From positions 29,096,543 to 29,160,542 of the forward strand of contig NC_135048.1 in the NCBI RefSeq assembly GCF_051014685.1: 64,000 bases of DNA, given 5' to 3'. How positions within the stretch are numbered: the stretch's first letter is position 1; the number at the start of each line of letters is the position of its first letter. Both the position numbers and the translations under genes were made by a program. This DNA comes from Ptiloglossa arizonensis (Eukaryota; Arthropoda; Insecta; Hymenoptera; Colletidae). This document shows, piece by piece, positions 11,688 through 22,765 of this stretch. The notes under the pieces are model-generated. The model ran no database searches. It had not been told where the DNA came from and was given only the letters and a program-made list of their open reading frames with translations.

Positions 11688-12595
11688 TTCTTCTATACAT
11701 GTGATAATTAACAAACTATTCAAAATGGATTGCCATTTTGCTACAAGATTCCGAATTATTATTGTTCATATCGAACATCTTTCTTCGATTTCTACTACAC
11801 TATGTTTCCAAGAAAATGTCTCTTCCTTTGATCTCACAGTAGAATCAAAATCGTGCAAGTATAGATTATCGAGGAATCGATAAGCTAACATAAAGTTCAA
11901 GTGTCATATAATTTTTTTTTCCAATGGAAAAAACGACAAAACTTATTGAAGAACCTAATATATATTATAGAAGCTTTAAAGAGTGCAAAAGCTTTTCTTC
12001 TATACATATGAAATAATTACCAAACTAACCAAATTGGAGCGCCATTTTGCTTCAAGATTCTGAATTATTATCGTCAATATCGAACGTCACACACGTGACA
12101 AAAAAAAAAAACTATCCAAAATGGAGCGTCATTTCGCTCCAAGTTTCCTAATTATTATCGTCAATATCGAACCTCTTTCGTCGATTTTTAATATATTATA
12201 CTATGTTTCCAAGAAAATGTCTCTTCCTTCGATCTCGTGGTAGAATCAAAACTGCGCAAATATAGATCATCGAGGATTTGATAAACTACTATAAAGTTCA
12301 AGTGTCATAGTATTCTTTTTCTAATGGAGAAAACGACAAAACTTATTAAATAACCTAGTTATACAGAAGATTTTTTTTCACACACGTGACAACAAAAAAA
12401 ACTATCCAAAATGGAGCGTCATTTCACTCCAAGTTTCCGAATTATTATCGTCAATATCGAACCTCTTTCGTCGATTTCAAGTATACTATGTTTCCAAGAA
12501 AATGTCTCTTCCTCCGATCTCGCGGTAGAATCGAAACCGCGTTACGTCCCGCGCAAATATAGATCATCGAGGGTTCGATAAGCCGGAGGCAGGCC
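11688..12595. repeat. Local tandem repeat, three main copies with graded CpG content
   Basis: Copies start near 11723, 12117 and 12407 and share AAAATGGAnnGnCATTT, ATATCGAACnTCTTTC and TGTTTCCAAGAAAATGTCTC. A further partial copy starts near 12018. The first and second main copies end in a mariner-type terminus; the third instead continues into CpG-rich unique DNA. CpG counts over the aligned part are 6, 10 and 17 from left to right, and the differences are largely CG to TG or CA. Confidence 0.85.
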
Positions 12596-13430
12596 GTTTC
12601 GATATCTGTTTGGATCGCCGCCAGAGCGACGTACCGCGCGCAAAAGCGTGTATCGAAGATCGGGTCCGGCTCGTTGATTCGTAACCGATGAGGTAACCGA
12701 AATAAAATCGTTCGAGCCACGCCAGAAATTCGGCCGTGCATCTCGGCCACGTAAACATCGCGGAATTTACGCGTCGCGTGCGATCACCGCGGAATGAAAC
12801 GCGTGCGTTAATCGATCGCTGCGATACGCTCGAAGGTCGACGAGAATCGAACTTTCTCTCGACAAATTGACACTCGAATCCCGCCTCGTCTCGAGCCGAG
12901 ATCTCTTAGCCCGCCAAAAATTCTGCAACGGATCGTTGCGGGTTTATTTCGATTTACTTCGTATTATTGCATCCCTCTCATCGACGCGACGTTGTCATCG
13001 TTTATATTTATACTTATTTTCTCGGTTTTCCTTGTTATTTTACCGTACTATTATTACAATGTCTTCAAGGTTAGGTTAACGATGGCTTTCGGAGCTACCT
13101 TCGTCTCTGCACCGAACGTACAATGGCGTATTGTAATTTTGTTTGCTTTTTCTAGTGTGTACGATCCTTGGTATAACGATGATTTATTATTACGTTTGGA
13201 GAATTGTCATGTGGGAGAAATTTCGGTGGAAAAATTGTACGAGAATTCTTTTTCGATTGAATTTTTACACAAATCGAGTAAGATTATTTATTTAATTCGG
13301 TTGACGTAGGGCCAGTCTCGTGAACTCACGCGGACGTGAAGCCGGCCGATAACTACCGAGCTACCGATTTCGCCCTTTGATATTTCTACAAAATTTTTCT
13401 TCGTATCTTGTTAATTCTTACCAAAAATCT
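12596..13430. other. CpG-rich single-copy block
   Basis: Continues from the CpG-rich copy of the preceding repeat. Overlapping short frames on both strands, none with a recognisable product. AT content rises after about 12960. Confidence 0.5.
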
Positions 13431-13505
13431 TCTACGAATAATATGTGTACGTTTTTTATAAATATAAACAATATTTATGTGTACGTTCATATTGTTTTTG
13501 ATAAG

Positions 13506-13810
13506 AGAATTATTACCCGTTCGAATAAATGTCAATAGAATATTATCGAACGAAGGTCAAATCTAATCGAAAATTTGTAATTGCGTGATAATTCTTAGGC
13601 GGGTCCAATAAACAATCGGGATTTGGCAGTTCCCTCGTTAGCTTCGTCCAAAGACGATTAATTCCCGAATTAATCTCCTATTCTTCGTCGAGAATACATT
13701 TTTTGCCCTCAATTATTTAATGAGAGGGTTATCATCCGTTCGAATCTACATATGTATGGATAGAACATCGAACGAAGGTCAAATCTAACTGAAAACTTGT
13801 AGTCGTTCCA
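13506..13810. repeat. Dispersed direct repeat, two copies about 214 bp apart
   Basis: The words CGAACGAAGGTCAAATCTAA and CCGTTCGAAT recur in the same order in both copies (about 13506-13590 and 13720-13810). The spacer is single-copy. Confidence 0.7.
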
Positions 13811-13929
13811 ACATCGTCGACACTGCTTCCTCCCTATCTCTTCTCGCCCACTCCTCCCTCTCTTTATCTATGTCTATCTCTGGCTCACAGTCTCCCTCTT
13901 GTTCCTGCTCTTGCTCTTTATCCCCTCTT

Positions 13930-14850
13930 CTATTCCCTGTTTCTCTATCTCTACATCTACCTATCTACCTATCTACCTGTCTACCAAATTACCTTTCTAT
14001 TTATTTACATATCTATGTATCTATATACCTGTCCACGTAATTATATCTACCTGTCTTCCTGTTTACCTGTCTACCTATTTCTATCTATTTGTCTATCTGT
14101 CTACCTATCTACCTATTTCTATTTATTTATCTACCTATTTCTATCTAGCTATCTACCTGTCTACCTATCTACCTATTTTCATTTATTTATCTACCTATTT
14201 CTATCTATTTATTTACCTGTCTACCTATTTACCTATTTCTATCTATCTATCTACTTGTCTACCTATCTACCTATTTTCATTTATTTATCTACCTATTTCT
14301 AGGATAGCTCTATCTATATACCTGTCTACCTATCTCTATCTACCTGTCTACTTATCCCTATCTACCTGTCTACCTATCTCTATCTACTTATCTCTATCTA
14401 CTTATCTCGATCCACTTATCTCTATCTACTTATCTCTATCTACTTATCTCTATCTACCTATCTCTATCTACCTATCTCTATCTACCTATCACTATATACC
14501 TATCTCTATATACCTATCTCTTTCTACCTACGTCTACCCACGCACCACTACCCACCTATCTCTATCTACCTATCTTCACCTACATATCTCTATTTACCTA
14601 TCTTTATCTACATATCTCTATCCACCTATCTTTACCTACATATCTCTATCTACCTAGTTCTATCTACCCAGCTTTATCTATTATATTTACCTCTGTCTAT
14701 CTGTCTCTATCTATTTATCTCTATTTACCTAGCTCTACCTATCTATCTCTATCCACCTATCTCTATCAACTTATCTCTGTCTACCTAGCCACCCGTATAC
14801 CTATCCACCTATCCACCTATTTACCTATCTATCTATCTATCCGCCTCAGA
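13930..14850. repeat. CTAT/CTAC microsatellite, about 0.9 kb
   Basis: Nearly uninterrupted (CTAT)n and (CTAC)n words with 8- and 12-bp superunits such as CTATCTCTATCTACCTAT in the right half. A + strand frame reading Tyr-Leu-Ser-Ile repeats is a consequence of the repeat. Confidence 0.95.
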
Positions 14851-14879
14851 CTCTATCTCTGTCTCTGTATCTGTCTCCC

Positions 14880-16118
14880 CCTCTCACGACCAAGGCTCGC
14901 AATCAGCTATCGGCGAACGACAAGACAAATTGCCAAGCGGACGAACCGTTCCCCCCGCCGGAAACAGTCCCTCGGCTGGCCGAGGAGAGCTGCCAAACTC
15001 GCCTCACGGGCGACGTAGAAATATCGTAACGCCCACGCGCCCCCGCGGGCAGCGAACGGAGGAACCGTACGCGCGATCAACGGGTCATTAGGGCGAGGCG
15101 TCGATCGTCGTTGTCGATCGTTCCTCGGCCAATAATCGTGCGCCGTACGCACGCAAACGGGTGTATAGCGGTGGCGCGCGCGCGCCACCACGAGCATTGC
15201 CAAACACCCCGGACGGGGGACCAGGTCGCCGTTAATTAACCCGCGCGAGGCCCGGTGATCGATCGCGACGAGCGCACGAGGCATTAAGGACAGGGATTCG
15301 CGTCCAGGGACATTCGTGCTAACTTTAGCCTTAGCCTGGTAGACGGACCGCGGGCTACTACGCGTCGAAGACCGTTACGTCGACATAACGAGCCGTACGG
15401 CCACCAGTTTGCCCCGGTGTTCGAGAGAACGAACGGTTTGCCCGGCCCGGAAAATAAAACAGTACCCTGTCCGCCATCCGGCCGCATGGATAAGCCGATG
15501 ATCGTCGCGCGATCGCCGGCGTCGTACTCAGCGTGAAGGTTCCGGTGGCGAGGCACACACCCTCTCGTTCGAGGTACCCAAGTGTGGTGAGCTCGGTGTT
15601 CTTCGGCTACCGTGGAGAAGTGGACGCGCGTGGGTGGGTGGGTGTGTCCCCCCTAGGATCGTGTTAACCGAGTCTCTATATATCTGTCTCTCTCTCTCTC
15701 ACTCTATCTCTCTTGCTCGCTGTCTGCTCCTTGGTCGAGTGACGTCAGACCCGTTAGAGGATCAACCGAGTGACACGGACGACGAAACATCGAGGTCGCT
15801 TCATGGATCGACCCCGCAGACCGGTGAACTTCACGTTGCTCCCTAGCGAGCCGGACATCGTGCTCGTGATCATCAACGGTCACACCCCGTTGATCCTCTT
15901 CGATTTCTGAACGGACAACCCCAAACCGCCCGGAGAATGCCCGGAGGACAGGACCACGGGTTCCGGGTACACCGTGACGCGTCCCGTTAATAAATCGCGG
16001 TTACAGTGATTCCTGGTGTCGCACGTGGGACAATCTTTCCCCCCATTACCGATGACAGTTTGCTGAGTTTGCTTCGGTTCGGTTCCTCCTGGCCCGTGGA
16101 ATCCATCCCGATCTCGAG
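14880..16118 (+). promoter_or_regulatory. GC-rich block, probable promoter/5' leader of the following exon
   Basis: The most GC/CpG-rich block of the window lies immediately upstream of the large open frame. It contains a perfect 20-bp palindrome of alternating CG at 15170-15189 and a CT microsatellite at about 15676-15715. Position and composition suggest a promoter and 5' untranslated region. I cannot place a transcription start or identify a TATA box. The - strand frames here are not supported. Confidence 0.45.
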
Positions 16119-17948
16119 ATGGGTCTGATGTTATCGGTGTTGGTCGGCTGCGTGGGCGTGCTCGAGTTGCTCGCCTGTCTGAGACACGTCACCGACGGGG
16201 TGATTATCACCATCAACCAGCCCGCGACCCCATGTCTCTCGTATCACGAGCAGAACGACAACGTGAGCACCCACGACTCCATATGCAGCTACAGTCACTC
16301 GAGCGACGCGAACGTACCACGCGGGGCCAAGCACAAGCTGGAGAACCTGCACGAGTACAGTCTCAGGATCAGGGCGCAGCTGCGTTCACGCGACAAGAAC
16401 TTCGATTACGGTAACCTGTCCGAGTGCAGTCTGCCCAGGGACTATCTCTCCGGCGCCAGGTTGACACCGGACTCCAGGTTGAGTCCCGATTTCAATTACC
16501 TGGTGGAGGCCAGCGAGTCGGGTGATGTTGGATTGGGGCCAGAGGATGGTAGATCGGAGCTGGAAGATGGTAGATCGGAGCTGGAGAATGCCAGATTGGG
16601 CCTGGAAAATGCCAGATTGGAGTTGGAGAACGGTAGGTTGGAGCTAGAGGATGGTAGATCGAAGCTGGAAGATTGTAGATTGGAACTGGAGGATGCCAAA
16701 TCGGGACTGGAAGATGCCAGATTGGGACTGGAAGATACCAGATTGGAACTGGAGAATGGCGGATTGCAGCTGGAGGACGACTACGAGAGACGATTCGAGG
16801 CCCTTTACCTGGAAACCGAGACTCAACGGGTGGAGAACAGCTCCAGGGACCGACCGTTATCGGTGACCACTCCTGAGCCCGACAAGTACGTCAGAGTACC
16901 CACTCCGATCCCCTTCGACCCGGAGGAAGACAAGTACTCGAGTTCCGGAGCCTCCAGCGACGTGGGCACCTCGTTCGACAACGACTCGGGTAACGAGGCA
17001 CCTACCATGAAGACCTTCGACCAGATCCCGGTGATCAGTCGCTACGAGAGTCTCTCGGACGGTGAGTCCTCGAGGGACGAGTTCGAGGAACGTGAGAAGT
17101 TACCTAGGAGACCGTTCAGAAAGTCTCACTCCAGGTCACCGGATCCCACGAGATCGATCGCGATCGAGGAGAACCTTGGAGAGATCGAGATGAAGCTGGA
17201 GGGGATACGTGTAACCGTTCCCAGAAAGAGGATAGGGAAGTCGACGAGCACCATCGTGAGGAAACCGAGACTCAAATCCAAGAACTCAACGGTGAGCAAG
17301 TCAGCTGAGAACTTGACCGCGAAGAAATCGAAGAGACACCGTGAACCTGAGAGACGCAAGTCGGAGATTACCGCGCAGAGCTTCTACAAGGACGAGTGGA
17401 CCAACACATCGCCTTTGGGCAGTCCCACCGTGTTGTCCAGGTCGGGTAGCCGCAAGAGCGTGTCTGTCCAGGTGCAGACCAGCTTCGACGAGACACTGGG
17501 GAGCGTCGAGACGCCCGTGGAGTACGAGAGCTCGGCTGTCGTGGGATTATCCGAGAGCAGAAAGGATCTGTCATCCCGCGATCGTCTCGGTAGGAAATCT
17601 TCCTTCAAGAACAAAAGATTCGGCAGTTCTGGGTCCAGGGACAAGGTCGTAGACGATCCTCGGGACGCACCCATGACCAACGCGACCACCTCTGTTGAGG
17701 GTCTCAAGGATACCGCACGGTTGTTGAAAATATCAAGCTTCGAGGAGGCAGAGGTGCAGGATTACGCGAGAATACGAAACATCCTGAACACCGATTCTGA
17801 TTCGAGGGACTCGTACGAGAAGAGGAGGAAGGGTTCCAGGTCCACGTCCTCGTTCGACGAGGACTTTTGGGACGCGGAGGATGTGAGTGCAGCAAGGGGA
17901 CCCATACAGTACACGATACCGGATCCCGATCGAAACAAAGCTTTCTGG
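16119..17948 (+). CDS. Large coding exon, unrecognised acidic/Ser-rich protein with a heptad repeat
   Basis: By far the longest open frame (stop only at 18032) with coding-like composition. I do not recognise the family. Residues 3-20 are hydrophobic (possible signal or anchor if this ATG is used). Residues 141-217 are eleven heptads of the form L-E-D/N-x-x-x-x, a predicted coiled coil. The middle is Ser/Asp/Glu-rich and likely disordered, and a Lys/Arg-rich stretch (about 379-414) could be a nuclear signal. Two donors fit, both phase 0: GGAT|GTGAGT at 17882/17883 and CTGG|GTAATG at 17948/17949. I prefer the second because GPIQYTIPDPDRNKAFW just before it reads as coding, while the tail to the stop is Phe/Pro/Ser-rich and looks intronic. 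Phase 0 matches the outer acceptor of the first LIM exon at 34572, so this may be a 5' exon of Limpet. A separate gene remains possible. Confidence 0.7.
16539..16769 (+). repeat. Coding 21-bp minisatellite, eleven heptad units
   Basis: Eleven units of exactly 21 bp (CTGGAGGATGCCAGATTGGG type) encode Leu-Glu-Asp/Asn heptads. The first unit has Pro in place of Leu. Unit length equals one coiled-coil heptad, so gain or loss of units would lengthen or shorten the rod without a frameshift. Substitutions mostly alter the variable positions (Gly/Ala, Arg, Ser/Leu, Glu/Gly) and keep Leu-Glu. Confidence 0.9.
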
Positions 17949-18061
17949 GTAATGACGCAACCAATGAAGCTCCTCCCGTCTCTTTCCGAGAGCACACTCG
18001 TTTTTTTTCCCCCGCTTTCGTGTACACTTTGAATTCTATCAGGATTTAACCGATCGGAGGG

Positions 18062-19075
18062 ATGGGATCGAGTAGCATTGACCTAGAACGATGGACATTT
18101 TTACAAACGAAGAGACGAACGGGAACTGTCGAGTACAATCGAGTTTTTTGTTTTTATTTATTTTGCATCGTTTCTTTTTCCGCAGAGGAATTAATTAGTA
18201 GAGCACTCAGTGTATTCGAGGTTTTTATTTCGATTTTCATTTATTTTGCACCGTTTTGTTTGCCCAGAGAAATAACTTACCACAGCCGGAGCACTCTTTG
18301 TAGACCTAACCTCAAATATTGATCCATGGAGCTATTCGTAAGTGTTTTGAGAAAGAAAATGAGGACTGCCAAGTATACTTGAGACTTTCGTAATTATGAA
18401 AATTATATCGTTTTATTTGCCCAGGGAAATTAAGTAGCGCGGGGAAGCACTCTTTGCAGGCCTAACCTCAAACTTTGATCGATGGAACCCTTTATGAGTG
18501 AGAAAAGAGAGATCAGCCAAATGTAGTCAAGACGTTTGTTTTTATGTATTTCACATGCTTTAGTTTGCCTAGGGAAATTAAATAGTGTAAACAGAAGCAC
18601 ATTTCCCAGACCTAACCTCAAAATCTGATTCGTGGAACCCTTTATAAGTGAAAAAATAAATAAGGATTGCCAAGTGTAGTCGAGACTTTAATTTTTATGT
18701 ATTTTACATCGTTTCGTTTACCCAGAGAAATTAACTGGTGCGGCTGAAGCATTCCTCCCAGACCTAACCTTAAACTCTGATCCGTGAAACCCTTTATAAA
18801 TAATAAAGTAAACGAAGACTCCCAAATATACTCGAGACTTTTATTTTTATGTATTTCACACCGTTTTGTTTATCCAGAGTAATTAATTAAATCCAATCGA
18901 AACGCTCTTTCCAGACCTAACCTCAAACTCTGACGAAACCTTTAATAAATGAGAAAATAAACAAAGACTCACAACTGTATTCAAGACTTTTGTTTTTATG
19001 TATTTCACATCGTTTTGTTTACCCAAAGAAATTAACTAGTACAGTCGAAGCACCCTTTCCAAACCTGACCTCGTG
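18062..19075. repeat. About 150-bp tandem repeat, six to seven copies
   Basis: CCTAACCTCAAA (or a close variant) occurs at about 18305, 18461, 18611, 18773, 18916 and 19064, with TTTTATGTATTTCACA and CCCAGAGAAATTAA between. Spacing is 143-162 bp. The left end aligns with 18062-18150, which is CpG-rich (8 CpG) and merges with the end of the large exon's downstream flank. Confidence 0.88.
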
Positions 19076-20320
19076 ATAAGATAAATTTGAAACTTTTACG
19101 AGCATCTCTTTAAAACTTTTATTTCCTTCCGAATCGTCCTTTCCTTTTATCGTATTTCGAATCGACCGTAGTAATTTTTATGAATAACATTTTCACGAGT
19201 GAACTTACGAGAATGTGAAACAACTTTGTAACGATGTCTCGTACAACAACATTGTTATCTTCTCTGCACAGAAATAGAAAACAGAGATTATAGATCGAGT
19301 ATTACGAGTGGAAAGATTAAAATCAAGTAACAGGCATTATTTGGAGTGTCTTACTCGTAGGATTCCAGTACTACTTGGCAGATGCTCGATTTCTAACCTA
19401 AAAAGAGACTTACATTTCCCAATCCCGTGAATTATTTAATTTTATGCGGCTTCATAAACAGTTCTCCCAGTACCCTGCAAGTACAACTCACGTATCATTG
19501 CTTCTTATCATTGATATTCGAAGATATAGTCACGAATCGAATCCTGTGTACTCGAACTCAGTACTCGTATTCGCGAGTAGACATTGAACTCGATCCCCTC
19601 TCCGATCGAACAACTCGAACCACACTCTATTACTACTCTATTTACTCGACAACCACTATCAGTAACACATGCATGCGGTATTAATTCCACGATTATTTTT
19701 GACTAGAAGCTACTTCGAGAAACGAATAGTCGCTCGAGGTACCAATGAAACCTTTAGAAAAAAACAATTTTATATTTTTCGTGTGCAACCAACCGTAACG
19801 AATGTTCCTCGGTTTCGAATGTGTAAAAAGAATTCATTTTTTTTTCCCTTCCGTGGATTGCATATTTTGATTAGTACACACGATACGAAGACCCTAACAA
19901 CTTTTTGAAAAAAATTGTGATTGTTGAGATTCAATCCAAAGGGCATGCTCTCCAAATTTGTATACTCACACGATGGAAGAATGCGTTCCTCGCGAACAAT
20001 TACTCGCGGACAGGGATCGTCCGCGTTCTTGAAGACGCGATGGAATCCGTAGCCGTGATTCGTCAAATTTCCGTCCTGGAAATAGCGACGTCGAAATAAT
20101 CGTAAACCGTGGAATGGTTCTTGGCCGCGATACAAGCACGCCGGCGCGCGAAATTATTCGGGCACTCGGTGGGCGAACGAGTATCGAATTCGTCGCGCGT
20201 TATCGAGTCAGCTCCGCGAGTTCCGCGGCGGACGGAGTTGCATCCCGCCGTGTCGCGCGATATCTCGTTAATAGCAATGGGAACGATCCAACGACGTATT
20301 AATAAATAAAGGAACAACGG
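19076..20320. other. Single-copy region, no gene recognised
   Basis: AT-rich to about 19900, then CpG-rich (20030-20320) with short competing frames on both strands. No RNA gene, domain or transposon end was seen. Confidence 0.5.
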
Positions 20321-20324
20321 TGTG

Positions 20325-20905
20325 GTAATTCTAGCGTAACGCGTGTTGATCATCGAGTCTCTGGGACGCGTTCCAAAAATGAACAAAATGATGACCTTGT
20401 CGGGGGGAAAAGGAAAAAGGAGAATTGCACCTGTGAATTTAATAAATAAAAAAGAAGTATTCGTCTTTAGAAAATAAAGAAGGTGGTAAGATGATAAGAG
20501 ATACAATGATAAAAATTACTGGTTGCGATTTTGTAGATATAAAAAGAAAGCTTTTGTTTAATCTTTTCTCCGATACCTCTCACCGTTCTGGACGGAGAAG
20601 TGATTGTTTATTGTAACGTGTTGATCTTCGAGTTTCGGGGCCACGTTTCGAAAACAAACAAAGCAATAACCTTGGCGAAGAACGATGAAAATTGCTCCCC
20701 CGGTTTTGCAGATACAAAAAAAAGAACTTTTGTTTAATCTTTCGTTCGATGTTTCAACACCGTTCCGGAGAGGAGTAGTTTTATTGTAACACGTTTGTCT
20801 TCGAGTTTCGGGGCCACGTTCCAAAAACAAACGAAATAGTAACCTTGAGAGAAGAAAAAAGGATAAAAATCGCTCCCGCAGTTTTGTAGATAAATTTTCC
20901 AAAAA
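20325..20905. repeat. 172-bp tandem repeat plus an outlying copy
   Basis: TTGTAACGTG...CGAGTTTCGGGGCCACGTT occurs at 20611 and 20783 (172-bp period), and a more divergent copy begins near 20325. CpG is not lower in the tandem copies here (8 against 7), unlike several other arrays in this window. Confidence 0.8.
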
Positions 20906-21139
20906 TGTTCTGGATATGTTCCACGAGACGGAAGAATTTGAGTTTTTCTAAAGGGTTGACTTCATTCTCTTATATTGTATCGTCGCACCAATAATTTCGC
21001 GTTACGAACTACTGTACGAAGCTGAGAAGATGACCTCTGGAAGGAATTACGGCCCGTAATGGGTTAGACGTTTTACTCAGACTTCAGAAAACTTATGTCC
21101 GAGCAAAAATTGTTCGACATTGTCCACATTACTCTTACA

Positions 21140-22060
21140 GGTTGTGCTATATTCTCAGGAGTCATTTCTCCCACTTGGAACTATACATTATTTACACAAA
21201 GTATCTTTAACCTTTTCTAAATTTTGGAACTCGTGAACTTTCTTTGTAGTCTCGTCGCTACACGTAATGGGACCGATGAAGAAATTGGCTGGTCTACAGT
21301 ATTTATTTCAAAAATTTCAAAAGTCATTTTTCCAACTTCCAACTATACATTACTTGCACAAAGTGCTTTTAACCTTTTCCAAATTTTGAAACACGTGAAA
21401 TTTCTTCGTGGTCTCGTCGTTACACACAGTAGGACCGATGAAAGAATTGGCTGGTCTACAGCATTTATTTCAAAAGTCATTTCTCCAACTTCCAACTATA
21501 CATTACTTGCACAAAATATCTTTAACCTTTTCCAAATTTTGAAACTCGTAAAATTTCGTGGTTACGTGCAATAGGACCGATGAAAAAATTGGCTGGTCTG
21601 CAGTATTCATTTCAAAAATTTCAAATGTCATTTCTCCAACTTCCAACTATACATTACTTGCAAAGAATGCTTTTAACCTTTTCCAAATTTTGAAGCACGT
21701 GAAATTTCTTCCTAATCTGGCAACTACGCGCAGTAGGACCGATGAAAGAATTGGCTAGTCTACAATATTTGTTTCAAAAATTTCAAAAGTCATTTCTTTA
21801 ACTTCCAACTATACATTACTTGCACAAAGTGTTTTTAAACTTCTCCAAATTTTGAAGCACGTGAAATTTCTTCGCAGTCTCGTCGCTATGCATAGTAGAA
21901 CCGACGAAAAAATTGGCTTGTGTACAGCATTTATTTCAAATGTCATTTCTCCAACTTCCAACTATACATTACTTTCACAAAGTGCTTTTAACCTATTCCA
22001 AATTTTGAAGCAAGTGAAATTTCTTCGTAATCTCGTAACTACGCAAATTAGGACCCATGA
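21140..22060. repeat. 150-162-bp tandem repeat, six copies
   Basis: CTATACATTACTTGCACAAA anchors the units; CTATACATT falls at about 21181, 21343, 21496, 21647, 21809 and 21962. Other shared words are CCAAATTTTGAA, ACGTGAAATTTCTTCG and GACCGATGAAA. Several spacings are multiples of three (153, 162), so + strand frames persist for 60-210 codons with a recurring SNYTLLA motif. I find no known domain and treat it as non-coding. Confidence 0.85.
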
Positions 22061-22625
22061 AAAAATTCGATGGTCTGTAATATTTAAACGCTCGTTGGAT
22101 GTTTTTCACCGGCGCGTTGGAAAAAAGAATTTCGCTCGCCGACAACGCGGCGAGAAAATCCCAGGCCGTGATGTTCCGCACGAAACACTCTTGCGGTGCG
22201 TGGCGTTCGTTGGTGCCGTGTGGCTCGCGTGGGGTCTCCCAAAATATCAATCTCATGCCCGTCTGCAAATAATATACGTATATATCGCGGTCGAGCCTCG
22301 ACATTTACAAGAGAGGCGACACTTCGGCAGGATTTTCCACCGTGTAACGCTGCCCCGGGGTCGAATTTTTTTTCGACTTTTGCGACGCGACACGATTTTC
22401 CATCCCACCGTTCTTTTTTCATTCTTTTCCCGTCACCTTTCTATTTTCAATGTTTTTTCCACATTCTTTCCTCCGTCATATTTATATTCGTAATATTTAT
22501 ATACGTGTGTATTTGTATTTATATATAGATTTAGCGCGCATATGTATATACATATTTATATTTATGTATATATATATAAAAAGCTCGAATACAAATATTT
22601 CGAAGAGAATACACACATATGTATA
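22061..22625. other. CpG-rich block grading into AT microsatellite
   Basis: 22080-22440 is CpG-rich with competing frames on both strands and no recognisable product. 22460-22610 is TA-rich (ATATGTATATA words). Confidence 0.5.
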
Positions 22626-22627
22626 TA

Positions 22628-22763
22628 TTGGGTTGTTCGGAGAGTCATTTCTTTTTTTTTTTTTTGGTGAAAATGAAACACGATTTTTTTAGAGTGTACA
22701 AACATTTGATTAAATTATATATTCTCCATTTTGAAGAACGAAATGACTTTCCGAACAATGCAA
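22628..22763. mobile_element. Mariner-type MITE A, 136 bp, copy 1
   Basis: Left end TTGGGTTGTTCGGAGAGTC and right end GACTTTCCGAACAATGCAA are imperfect inverted repeats (about 21 of 24 positions), flanked by TA on both sides. The interior is the reverse complement of the copy at 25637-25775. There is no transposase; it is non-autonomous. Confidence 0.88.
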
Positions 22764-22765
22764 TA

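Noticed and set aside
13899..14657. 252-codon Tyr/Leu/Ser-rich frame
   Set aside because: Translation of a CTAT/CTAC microsatellite.
18300..19070. CCTAACC words as insect telomere (TTAGG)n remnants
   Set aside because: The word occurs only once per 150-bp unit and is never tandem.
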